Shown here piece after piece: positions 56,925 through 64,000 of a stretch of DNA of 64,000 nt (position 1 is its first letter; each line of letters opens with the position of its first letter). This DNA is from Bacillus sp. MYb209 (lineage in GTDB: Bacteria; Bacillota; Bacilli; Bacillales; Bacillaceae_G). The DNA lies in the NCBI RefSeq assembly GCF_002975175.1, contig NZ_PCNZ01000002.1:42210-106209 (forward strand), in the 5' to 3' direction. Both the position numbers and the translations under genes were made by a program. The notes under the pieces are model-generated. The model searched no databases and was not told where the DNA came from. It worked only from the letters and a program-made list of their open reading frames with translations.

Positions 56925-57467
56925 TTAATAAACGAGAAATCCAGCGCGGTCTAGTGCATCACAAGCCGCATCTAATTTCTCCTTAGAATCTGCTTCAATT
57001 GTATGTAAGTGAATACCATCTGTTAGTTGCGAAAGATAGGAAGCATTTGTGTTTTCGATTTTTTGTAAATATTGCTCTACATCAAAGCGATTACTTACCA
57101 TAATCGATGCTGTTAAGTCGCCGTATACAGGATGCTCAACTTTTACGTCTTTAATCGTAACGCCGTGGTCAACTAACATGGTAAGCTCTTGACGTACTTC
57201 TGCCGGTTTATGTTGGCATACGATTACGCGTTCGAAAGCTTGTTGTCTTGTTTGTGGTTTTAAATATAAATACCCTTGTGCAGTCGCAATAATTGGTTCA
57301 TTTCGTGCTTTTAGTAAGGAAATGTCTTGAACGATAACTTGCCTACTTACGTTTGTCTTTTTAGATAGCTCATTCCCAGATAACGGATCATTTGCAGCAA
57401 GAAGCCACTTGAGGATGAGTTGTCGTCTTTCTTCGCCTAAAATCTTTTTTTGATCATTTTGTTTCAT
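56925..57467 (-). CDS. niaR: NiaR (YrxA), nicotinate-responsive repressor of NAD synthesis
   Basis: NiaR represses de novo NAD genes when nicotinic acid is plentiful. The 180-residue protein has an N-terminal helix-turn-helix (LSGNELSKKTNVSRQVIVQDISLLKARN) and the C-terminal 3H domain with its three conserved histidines (VDHGVTIKDVKVEHPVYGDL, GIHLHTIEA). It starts on the last base of nadS, so the two form one minus-strand operon facing nadBCA. Confidence 0.95.
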   Translation of the reverse strand: MKQNDQKKILGEERRQLILKWLLAANDPLSGNELSKKTNVSRQVIVQDISLLKARNEPIIATAQGYLYLKPQTRQQAFERVIVCQHKPAEVRQELTMLVDHGVTIKDVKVEHPVYGDLTASIMVSNRFDVEQYLQKIENTNASYLSQLTDGIHLHTIEADSKEKLDAACDALDRAGFLVY

Positions 57468-58609
57468 TATGATTTAACACCTCTATAAAATTGATTTCCA
57501 ATTGTGTGTAGTGCATGAATAGTTGTATCAATTTGTTCTTTCGTTGTTTGATGTCCAAATGAAAAGCGGACATATTGTTTTGCCTCTTCATACGTTTTTC
57601 CAATTGCAAGCATTGTTTTTGAAGGGTCTTGATTACCGACTTGGCAAGCACTTCCAGTTGAAATGGCTATACCATGACGGTTACATTCTAACATTGTATA
57701 CTGACCTTCTATTCCTTTTATTGTAACCCCAATAATATGTGGTAAACAAGAAGTAGAATGTCCTTTCACTTCAATTTCTAGAGGAAGTGTTTGTAATTGC
57801 TCTAAAAAATAGGATCGTAATTGTTTAAAACGAAAGCTCTCTTCCTTTTGATTATTTAATATATGCTCTGCGGCTGTTAAAAAAGCAGCGATTCCAGGAA
57901 CGTTCACTGTACCAGGGCGAAAGCCTTTTTCATGAGAAGTTCCCGGAAATACTTGTTCCCAGCGAACTTGTGGATTTATATAACAAGCTCCAACTCCTTT
58001 TGGTCCGTATATTTTATGGGCTGAAACAGAGAGACTATCGATCTCCATCGCTGTAACGTCTATTGGAAGTTTACCAAATGTTTGAACACAATCCGAATGA
58101 AATAAAACATTATATTTTTTTAAAAGTGCTCCGATTTCTGCAATGTTTTGAACGGTCCCGATTTCAGAGTTTCCGTGCTGTATACTTGCTAGAGCAGTAT
58201 CTTCTGTAATAGCTGCTTCTAAATCTATTAAATGAATTATCCCACTTTTATCAACAGGAATCTCAGTAATAGTATAACCTTGCGATTGTAAGGATTGAAA
58301 ATAACTTCGAATCGATGCGTGTTCCATAGGTGTCGTAATAATGTGCTTTCCATTTCTAGCATTTAGAAGGGATTGAATCGCAAGGTAGTTAGATTCTGAA
58401 CCGCCGCTTGTAAAGAATACACCTTGTTCCTTACCCCTAATCATTTCTGCAAATGTTTCCCTACAAACTTGTAATAAAGATGATGCACTTCCGCCGATAT
58501 CGTGTAAACTTTGTTCATTTCCGAAATATGTTTTTGTTGCTTGTATATATGTTTCTAAAGCTTCTTCGCTCATAGGTGTTGTCGCTGCATAATCTAGATA
58601 TATCATCAT
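57467..58609 (-). CDS. nadS: Cysteine desulfurase NadS (NifS-like)
   Basis: This PLP enzyme mobilises sulfur from cysteine, most likely for the Fe-S cluster of quinolinate synthase NadA. The 380 residues show YLDYAATTPMS, GSESNYLAI, the PLP-lysine in SVSAHKIYGPKG, and the active cysteine in STGSACQVG. The start at 58609 (MMIYLDY) has AGAGG 7 nt before it; a longer in-frame start lacks a site. It is divergent from nadB. Confidence 0.95.
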   Translation of the reverse strand: MMIYLDYAATTPMSEEALETYIQATKTYFGNEQSLHDIGGSASSLLQVCRETFAEMIRGKEQGVFFTSGGSESNYLAIQSLLNARNGKHIITTPMEHASIRSYFQSLQSQGYTITEIPVDKSGIIHLIDLEAAITEDTALASIQHGNSEIGTVQNIAEIGALLKKYNVLFHSDCVQTFGKLPIDVTAMEIDSLSVSAHKIYGPKGVGACYINPQVRWEQVFPGTSHEKGFRPGTVNVPGIAAFLTAAEHILNNQKEESFRFKQLRSYFLEQLQTLPLEIEVKGHSTSCLPHIIGVTIKGIEGQYTMLECNRHGIAISTGSACQVGNQDPSKTMLAIGKTYEEAKQYVRFSFGHQTTKEQIDTTIHALHTIGNQFYRGVKS

Positions 58610-58689
58610 GTAATTTCCTCTCTTCAGTAAGAGTGACATTTGTTTTCGTTTTTAGAAGGGTAGTGAAAATAAGAATTGTAAAAAAACTC

Positions 58690-58735
58690 TTGTCATTATT
58701 TTAAAACTATGTAAATATAGGTGTCAAGACAGTTG
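58690..58735 (+). promoter_or_regulatory. nadB promoter with candidate NiaR operator
   Basis: TTGTCA (58690-58695), 16-nt spacer, TAAATA (58712-58717). TAGGTGTCAAGACAGTTG (58718-58735) directly behind contains TGTC and GACA as inverted halves, resembling known NiaR sites of Bacillus. The operator would cover the transcription start. Confidence 0.6.
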
Positions 58736-58762
58736 AAAAGTGTAAAGTAGGAGGCAACAATT

Positions 58763-60292
58763 ATGCCAAGTGCAGATGTCTTGATTATCGGGAGCGGCGT
58801 TGCAGCGCTTCGTGTTGCGAAAGAGCTTTGTCACGAAAAGAATGTGATGATTATCACAAAAAAAACAGGACGTAATAACAATACACATTTAGCTCAAGGA
58901 GGAATTGCAGCAGCTGTTGCTACATATGACGATCCGAGTGGGCATTTTGAAGATACATTAGTGGCAGGTTGCCATTATAACAACGAAGAAGCAGTTCGTT
59001 ATTTAGTTGAAGAGGGGCCGAAAGAAATAAGTAAGCTTATTACAAATGGAATGAAATTTGATGGGGATGAAAAAGGGCTCCACCTTGGCAAAGAAGGAGC
59101 GCATCGAAAACGACGTATTTTACATGCGGGAGGAGATGCAACTGGTAAAAATCTATTAGAGCATTTAATACAAGAAGTAGTTCCGAACGTTACTGTCGTT
59201 GAGCATGAAATGGTGCTCGATTTTATTATAGAAAATAATAAATGTATAGGGGCTTTAACGCGAAATAGTGAAGGGAAGCTGAAGCGTTACTATGCTGATA
59301 ATACGGTGTTAGCATCAGGAGGAATAGGTGGTTTGTACGCCTTTACATCGAATGATGAGACAATTACAGGCGATGGACTTGCGATGATATATCGAGCTGG
59401 GGGAGAACTTGTTGATTTAGAATTTATACAATTTCATCCGACGATGTTATACGTGGACGGGCGATGTTGTGGTCTCGTTTCTGAAGCAGTCCGTGGTGAA
59501 GGAGCTGTCCTTATAAATGGAAAAGGACAGCGTTTTATGATGGATATACATCCCGGGAAAGATCTCGCACCGCGTGATGTAGTGGCAAGGGCTATTCATG
59601 AACAACTTCTTGCGGGTGAAAAAGTGTACTTAAACATCGAAACCATTCAAAACTTTGAACAACGTTTTCCGACCGTCTCATCATTATGTAAAAAGAATGG
59701 TATTGATATAAAAGAAAATTCTATTCCGGTCGTACCGGGTGCTCATTTTCATATGGGCGGCGTGAAGACGAATTGTGAAGGAGAGACGTCCATTTCAAAC
59801 TTATATGCGGTCGGTGAAGTGGCTTGTAATGGAGTTCATGGTGCGAATAGATTGGCGAGTAATTCATTATTAGAAGGTCTTGTGTTTGGAAGACGAATAG
59901 GAAAACACATTTTAGCTAAACCAGCAGAGGAAAGAAAAAATGTTCTGGAAGAGAGAGGGAAAAGTTTTATAGCTCTTAATGATTTACCGTTGAAAGAAGA
60001 AATACAAGAATACATGATGAAGCATGTTGGGATTGTGCGAACTGAGAAAAATTTATCATATGTTAAGAGATGGTTTAGTAGGTACGGTGTGCTAAATATG
60101 ATATTACAATATGATGCACTTACAAATGAAGAGATAACGCTTATTAATATGTTAACAGTTTGTGAGCTTATAACAGTATCAGCTTTGCAAAGAGAAGACA
60201 GTATTGGTGGTCATTATCGCATTGATTATCCAGAAAGAAACAGCGTGGAAAAAGAGATTATTCGAGTGAGAAGAAAACTACAACTTGTTTAA
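58763..60292 (+). CDS. nadB: L-aspartate oxidase
   Basis: NadB oxidises L-aspartate to iminoaspartate, the first step of de novo NAD synthesis. The 509-residue flavoprotein has the FAD-binding VLIIGSGVAALRVAKEL, the HLAQGGIAAAV segment, the active-site DLEFIQFHPTML, and HFHMGGVKTN followed by YAVGEVACNGVHGANRLASNS-like FAD contacts. ATG 58763 has AGGAGG before it. It overlaps no gene but runs into nadC. Confidence 0.97.
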   Translation: MPSADVLIIGSGVAALRVAKELCHEKNVMIITKKTGRNNNTHLAQGGIAAAVATYDDPSGHFEDTLVAGCHYNNEEAVRYLVEEGPKEISKLITNGMKFDGDEKGLHLGKEGAHRKRRILHAGGDATGKNLLEHLIQEVVPNVTVVEHEMVLDFIIENNKCIGALTRNSEGKLKRYYADNTVLASGGIGGLYAFTSNDETITGDGLAMIYRAGGELVDLEFIQFHPTMLYVDGRCCGLVSEAVRGEGAVLINGKGQRFMMDIHPGKDLAPRDVVARAIHEQLLAGEKVYLNIETIQNFEQRFPTVSSLCKKNGIDIKENSIPVVPGAHFHMGGVKTNCEGETSISNLYAVGEVACNGVHGANRLASNSLLEGLVFGRRIGKHILAKPAEERKNVLEERGKSFIALNDLPLKEEIQEYMMKHVGIVRTEKNLSYVKRWFSRYGVLNMILQYDALTNEEITLINMLTVCELITVSALQREDSIGGHYRIDYPERNSVEKEIIRVRRKLQLV

Positions 60293-60311
60293 TAAGGGGA
60301 AGAGGGGTTTT

Positions 60312-61145
60312 ATGAATACGTTAAAAGTTAAGGAAGCATTAAATCGATTTTTTCTAGAAGATATAGGAGAAAGAGATGTAACATCTCAGCTTATCTTTCC
60401 CGATAATGCACTTGCGAAAGGAACGTTTCTTGTAAAGGATACAGGCGTATTTGCAGGGCGCTTAGTAATTGAAGAAGGATTTAAATTAATTGATCAGAGA
60501 ATTGAAGTTGAACTTCATAAAAAAGATGGGGATCTTGTAGAAAAAGGCGAAATAATTGCAACCGTGCAAGGCCCAATCGCATCATTATTAACGGCAGAGC
60601 GGGTTATATTAAACGTTATTCAGCGTATGAGCGGGATAGCGACGATGACACGTAAGGCGGTTTTTGCTTTAGATAGCAGTCATACACGCATTTGTGATAC
60701 GAGAAAAACGATGCCAGGACTACGTATGTTTGATAAATATGCGGTAGTATGCGGGGGCGGATTTAACCACAGATTCGGTTTATATGATGGTGTCATGATT
60801 AAAGACAATCATATTGCTTTTGCTGGCTTGATTACAAAAGCTGTTACATCGGTGAAAGAAAGATTGGGACATATGGTGAAAGTAGAAGTCGAAACAGAGA
60901 CAGAGGCGCAAGTAAGAGAAGCAGTAGAGGCCGGCGCAGATGTTATTATGTTCGATAATCGTACGCCAGAAGAGATTCGTGAGTTTTCAAAAATTGTACC
61001 AAGTGCCATCGTTACGGAGGCTTCAGGTGGTATTACAATTGAAGATTTATCAAGATACGGAAAAACCGGGGTAGATTATATTTCACTTGGAGTGTTAACA
61101 CATTCAGTGAAGGCACTTGATATTAGTTTTAATATTGAGGCTTAA
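60312..61145 (+). CDS. nadC: Nicotinate-nucleotide pyrophosphorylase (carboxylating)
   Basis: It converts quinolinate and PRPP to nicotinate mononucleotide. The 277 residues show EDIGERDVTSQ, LLTAERVILNVIQRMSGIAT, CDTRKTMPGLRMFDKYAV, GGGFNHRFGLYDGVMIKDNHI and EASGGITIEDLSRYGKTGVDYISLG-like phosphate-binding sequence. ATG 60312 with AGAGGGG before it is the sensible start; an upstream in-frame start overlaps nadB. Confidence 0.97.
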   Translation: MNTLKVKEALNRFFLEDIGERDVTSQLIFPDNALAKGTFLVKDTGVFAGRLVIEEGFKLIDQRIEVELHKKDGDLVEKGEIIATVQGPIASLLTAERVILNVIQRMSGIATMTRKAVFALDSSHTRICDTRKTMPGLRMFDKYAVVCGGGFNHRFGLYDGVMIKDNHIAFAGLITKAVTSVKERLGHMVKVEVETETEAQVREAVEAGADVIMFDNRTPEEIREFSKIVPSAIVTEASGGITIEDLSRYGKTGVDYISLGVLTHSVKALDISFNIEA

Positions 61146-61175
61146 TGAGAGTGGTTTAGAGGGGGAGAATCATAA

Positions 61176-62282
61176 ATGGGTATTTTAGAGAAAGTTCAGC
61201 CAATCGAAGGAAGGTTACCAGAGCGTTATCAAACGATGTCTACATTAGAGATGGAAGAGCGTGTCCGTGAAATTAAAGAAAAAACGGGGGCATTACTATT
61301 TATTCCAGGACATCATTATCAAAAAGATGAAGTGGTGCAATTTTCAGATGCAGCAGGGGACTCACTTCAACTCGCGCAAGTTGCAGCGAGTAATAAAGAG
61401 GCAAAATATATTGTGTTTTGTGGTGTGCACTTTATGGCAGAAACGGCAGATATGTTAACGACAGATGATCAAATTGTCATCTTACCAGATATGCGTGCCG
61501 GCTGTTCTATGGCAGATATGGCAGATATTGAACAAACAGAAAGAGCGTGGAAAGAGCTCACGAAATTATTTGGGGATACGATGATTCCATTAACATATGT
61601 AAATTCAACAGCTGCGATCAAAGCGTTTTGTGGTCGTAATGGAGGGGCAACAGTAACTTCTTCTAATGCAAAACAAATGGTGTCTTGGGCGTTTACACAA
61701 AAAGAGCGTCTCGTCTTTTTACCAGACCAACATTTAGGAAGAAATACAGCGTATGATTTAGGTATTCCGTTAGAAAAAATGGCAGTGTGGAACCCGCATA
61801 CAGATTCGTTAGAGTACGATGGAGATATAGAAGAAATTCAAGTGATTTTATGGAAAGGCCATTGTTCTGTTCATCAAAATTTCACTGTGAAAAATATCAA
61901 AAATGTGCGAAAAAATCATCCGGATATGAATATTATTGTTCACCCTGAATGTTGTTATGAAGTTGTTGCCGCTTCCGATTATGCAGGATCAACGAAATAT
62001 ATCATTGATATGATTGAAGCTGCTCCAGCGGGAAGTAAGTGGGCGATTGGTACAGAGATGAATTTAGTGAACCGAATTATTCAGCAACATCCTGATAAAG
62101 AAATTATTTCGCTAAATCCGTTTATGTGTCCTTGTTTAACAATGAACCGAATTGACTTACCTCACCTATTATGGGCACTTGAGAACATAGAAAGAGGAGA
62201 ACAAATTAACGTTATTCGTGTAGAGAATCAAGTAACAGAAGAGGCAGTTCTTGCATTAAATCGTATGTTAGAGCGTGTTTAA
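61176..62282 (+). CDS. nadA: Quinolinate synthase
   Basis: NadA condenses iminoaspartate with dihydroxyacetone phosphate using a [4Fe-4S] cluster. In these 368 residues the candidate cluster cysteines lie in [35 protein letters not shown]-like and [37 protein letters not shown] is the N-terminal signature. It ends the nadBCA operon with a terminator. Confidence 0.97.
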   Translation: MGILEKVQPIEGRLPERYQTMSTLEMEERVREIKEKTGALLFIPGHHYQKDEVVQFSDAAGDSLQLAQVAASNKEAKYIVFCGVHFMAETADMLTTDDQIVILPDMRAGCSMADMADIEQTERAWKELTKLFGDTMIPLTYVNSTAAIKAFCGRNGGATVTSSNAKQMVSWAFTQKERLVFLPDQHLGRNTAYDLGIPLEKMAVWNPHTDSLEYDGDIEEIQVILWKGHCSVHQNFTVKNIKNVRKNHPDMNIIVHPECCYEVVAASDYAGSTKYIIDMIEAAPAGSKWAIGTEMNLVNRIIQQHPDKEIISLNPFMCPCLTMNRIDLPHLLWALENIERGEQINVIRVENQVTEEAVLALNRMLERV

Positions 62283-62310
62283 AGCAGCGGAATTTCCGTT
62301 GCTTTTTTTC
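62281..62310 (+). terminator. nadBCA terminator
   Basis: AAAGCAGCGG (62281-62290) pairs with CCGTTGCTTT (62296-62305), one G-U pair, then TTTTC. The left arm overlaps the nadA stop. Confidence 0.8.
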
Positions 62311-62320
62311 GTACATATAA

Positions 62321-62349
62321 TCATAACAAGAATGAAAGAGGCATACATT
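62321..62349 (+). promoter_or_regulatory. Candidate sigma-E promoter of exsA/safA
   Basis: CATACATT (62342-62349) fits the -10 CATACANT fully and TCATAAC (62321-62327) resembles the -35 KMATATT, with a 14-nt spacer. B. subtilis safA is sigma-E dependent. The leader would be about 150 nt. Confidence 0.55.
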
Positions 62350-62507
62350 GTGTTGAGGAAATCATTGCGATTTTTCTATGCTTATTCCACTTCAAATCAT
62401 ATTGAAAATAGAAGAAGTGATAAAAGTAAAAGAAGTTAATGTTGTTTAGAAAGTGTTACTTCAAAGTGTTTTTTACTTATAGATAAGTTATACAGGAGGG
62501 GGAAAAT

Positions 62508-64000
62508 TTGAAAATTCATATCGTGCAAAAAGGGGAGACCCTTTGGAAAATTGCAAAAAAGTACGGAGTGGATTTTGAGACGCTAAAAAAAACAAATACA
62601 CAGCTTAGCAATCCAGACCTAATTATGCCAGGGATGAAAATTAAAGTGCCATCGAATAGCGTTCATGTGAAACAACAGACTGGATCGGGTTCAGCGCCCC
62701 CGAAACAATATGTAAAAGAGGTACAGCAAAAAGAGTTTTCATCAACACCAACTCCACTTGGAATAGAAGATGAAGATGAAATTACGTACCAATCAGCACC
62801 TATTACACAGCAACCAGCTATGCAACAAACACAAAAAGAAATGCAGGTAAAGCCGCAAAAAGAAATGCAGGTAAAGCCGCAAAAAGAAATGCAGGTAAAA
62901 CCGCAAAAAGAAATACAGGTGAAGCCGCAAAAAGAAATGCAGGTAAAACCGCAAAAAGAAATACAGGTGAAGCCGCAAAAAGAAATGCAGGTAAAACCGC
63001 AAAAAGAAATACAGGTGAAGCCGCAAAAAGAAATGCAGGTAAAACCGCAAAAAGAAATACAGGTGAAGCCGCAAAAAGAAATGCAAGTGAAACCACAAAA
63101 AGAAGTACAGGTGCAGCCACAAAAAGAAGTACAAAAAGAGAAACCAGTTGAAAAACCTTCAGTTATTCAAAAACCATCTGTTATAGAAAAACAAAAGCCA
63201 ACTACGAAGGAGAACACTAAATTTTCCATTAATGTATTGCCACAGCCACCGCAACCACCAATTAAAGCGAAAAAAGAATATAAAATTTCAGATGTAATAA
63301 AAAAGGGAAGCGAGTTAATTGCTCCTCAAATTAATAAAATGAAACCTAACAACGTCATTTCTCCGCAAACGAAAAAAGAGAATGTAGGGAACATAGTCTC
63401 ACCGCAAGTGAAGAAAGAGAATGTAGGGAACATAGTCTCACCACAAGTAAAGAAAGAAAATGTAGGGAATATAGTCTCACCGCAAGTAAAGAAAGAAAAT
63501 GTAGGGAATATAGTGTCGCCGCAAGTGAAAAAAGAAAATGTAGGGAATATAGTGTCGCCGCAAGTGAAAAAAGAAAATGTAGGAAGCATAGTGTCGCCGC
63601 AAGTGAAAAAAGAAAATGTAGGGAATATAGTGTCGCCGCAAGTGAAAAAAGAAAATGTAGGAAGCATAGTGTCGCCGCAAGTGAAAAAAGAAAATGTAGG
63701 GAATATAGTGTCGCCGCAAGTGAAAAAAGAAAATGTAGGAAGCATAGTGTCGCCGCAAGTGAAAAAAGAAAATGTAGGGAATATAGTGTCGCCGCAAGTG
63801 AAGAAAGAGAATGTAGGGAACATAGTCTCACCAAACGTATCAAAAGAAAGTGTTATGATCCCGCAAGCAATACCGCCTAATATTCAAGTACCGAACATAA
63901 TGTCAATAATGGATAACAATCAAATGCCAAATATAATGCCGATAATGGATAACAATCAAATGCCAAACATGATGCCGATAATGGATAACAATCAAATGCC
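62508..64000 (+). CDS. exsA: ExsA/SafA, LysM spore coat and exosporium morphogenetic protein (5' part)
   Basis: The frame opens at TTG 62508, behind AGGAGGGGG, and stays open to the window end (497 complete codons seen). The first ~48 residues are a LysM domain (KIHIVQKGETLWKIAKKYGVDF..NPDLIMPGMKIKVP). Long repetitive regions follow: 12 units of an octapeptide, 12 units of a 13-residue repeat and at least three of a 12-residue repeat. Position after nadA and the LysM start match safA of B. subtilis; in B. cereus the homologue ExsA is needed to attach coat and exosporium. It should interact with SpoVID. The C-terminal part lies outside the window. Confidence 0.92.
   Translation, partial: MKIHIVQKGETLWKIAKKYGVDFETLKKTNTQLSNPDLIMPGMKIKVPSNSVHVKQQTGSGSAPPKQYVKEVQQKEFSSTPTPLGIEDEDEITYQSAPITQQPAMQQTQKEMQVKPQKEMQVKPQKEMQVKPQKEIQVKPQKEMQVKPQKEIQVKPQKEMQVKPQKEIQVKPQKEMQVKPQKEIQVKPQKEMQVKPQKEVQVQPQKEVQKEKPVEKPSVIQKPSVIEKQKPTTKENTKFSINVLPQPPQPPIKAKKEYKISDVIKKGSELIAPQINKMKPNNVISPQTKKENVGNIVSPQVKKENVGNIVSPQVKKENVGNIVSPQVKKENVGNIVSPQVKKENVGNIVSPQVKKENVGSIVSPQVKKENVGNIVSPQVKKENVGSIVSPQVKKENVGNIVSPQVKKENVGSIVSPQVKKENVGNIVSPQVKKENVGNIVSPNVSKESVMIPQAIPPNIQVPNIMSIMDNNQMPNIMPIMDNNQMPNMMPIMDNNQM
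62832..63119 (+). repeat. 24-bp tandem repeats in exsA (12 units)
   Basis: Twelve in-frame units encode QKEMQVKP or close variants. Units 3-10 alternate strictly between a Met form (ATG with AAA CCG) and an Ile form (ATA with AAG CCG), giving a higher-order 48-bp repeat present four times. Units 11-12 are more diverged, and a partial unit follows. Confidence 0.95.
63381..63848 (+). repeat. 39-bp tandem repeats in exsA (12 units)
   Basis: Twelve in-frame units encode NVGNIVSPQVKKE or NVGSIVSPQVKKE. The Asn and Ser forms alternate in units 5-11 by my count, again a higher-order dimer (78 bp). Edge units are more diverged (AAC ATA GTC TCA instead of AAT ATA GTG TCG). A degenerate unit precedes at about 63351-63380. 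Confidence 0.95.
63894..64000 (+). repeat. 36-bp tandem repeats in exsA (at least 3 units)
   Basis: Units at 63894-63929, 63930-63965 and 63966 to the window end encode NIMPIMDNNQMP with small changes. The array runs out of the window, so the copy number is unknown. Confidence 0.92.

Noticed and set aside
62793-63843. Long minus-strand ORFs of 100-165 codons opposite exsA
   Set aside because: They are antisense readings of the tandem repeats, strictly periodic and low in complexity, without ribosome sites; the plus-strand LysM gene explains the region.
62832-63848. Regular repeats as a CRISPR array
   Set aside because: Units are directly adjacent with no unique spacers, and they stay in frame within a coding sequence.

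Overview
This window is chromosomal DNA from a low-GC, endospore-forming Firmicute, almost certainly a member of the Bacillus cereus group. The evidence is the dense set of sporulation and germination genes (gerE, gerM, lonB, spoVID, ysxE, spoIIB, spoIVFA/FB, spo0B, an exsA/safA-type coat gene), a gene order that largely follows the Bacillus subtilis gerE-to-safA region, and two copies of a ~155 bp repeat that fits bcr1, an element I know only from the B. cereus group.

Layout. 1-1909: end of a cytosine-deaminase-like amidohydrolase and an NCS2 base permease. 2075-7091: gerE, a decayed DJ-1/PfpI gene flanked by two copies of one terminator, racE, gerM, rph, an XTP pyrophosphatase and a YsnB-type phosphoesterase. 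7119-9404: an accessory island with tRNA-Gly(UCC), a tRNA-Arg(UCU) interrupted in its anticodon by a 288-nt group I intron, a PH-domain protein, a free-standing PD-(D/E)XK intron-type endonuclease and two small hydrophobic ORFs. 9602-18596: ysoA, tig, clpX, lonB (with a perfect-looking sigma-F promoter), lonA and engB, a protein quality-control block. 18631-19502: ohrA and its regulator ohrR on the minus strand. 19746-26251: the hemAXCDBL operon under a consensus PerR box, with one bcr1 copy between hemD and hemB. 26361-33037: spoVID, ysxE, a T-box leader and valS, the second bcr1 copy, and folC.

33202-44053: spoIIB, maf, radC (split by a 2.5 kb Ll.LtrB-like group II intron that carries its own reverse transcriptase), mreBCD, minCD and spoIVFA/FB. 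44096-48529: an RNase G-type ribonuclease, then rplU-prp-rpmA (L21, the protease that trims L27, and L27), spo0B and obg. 48702-55211: a Bce-like two-component system with an ABC ATPase and two tandem large permeases, sitting where pheB lies in B. subtilis. 55308-62282: pheA, a MOSC protein, and the NAD-synthesis cluster niaR-nadS / nadB-nadC-nadA with a candidate NiaR operator in the divergent promoter. 62508-end: exsA/safA, a LysM spore coat/exosporium morphogenetic gene with three different in-frame tandem repeat arrays, truncated by the window end.

Most of the window is conserved core genome. The unusual content is the self-splicing tRNA-Arg intron with a possible trans-acting homing nuclease nearby, the radC group II intron, the bcr1 insertion that supplies hemD's stop codon, the duplicated Bce permeases, the decayed DJ-1 gene between duplicated terminators, and the homogenised repeat arrays in exsA.
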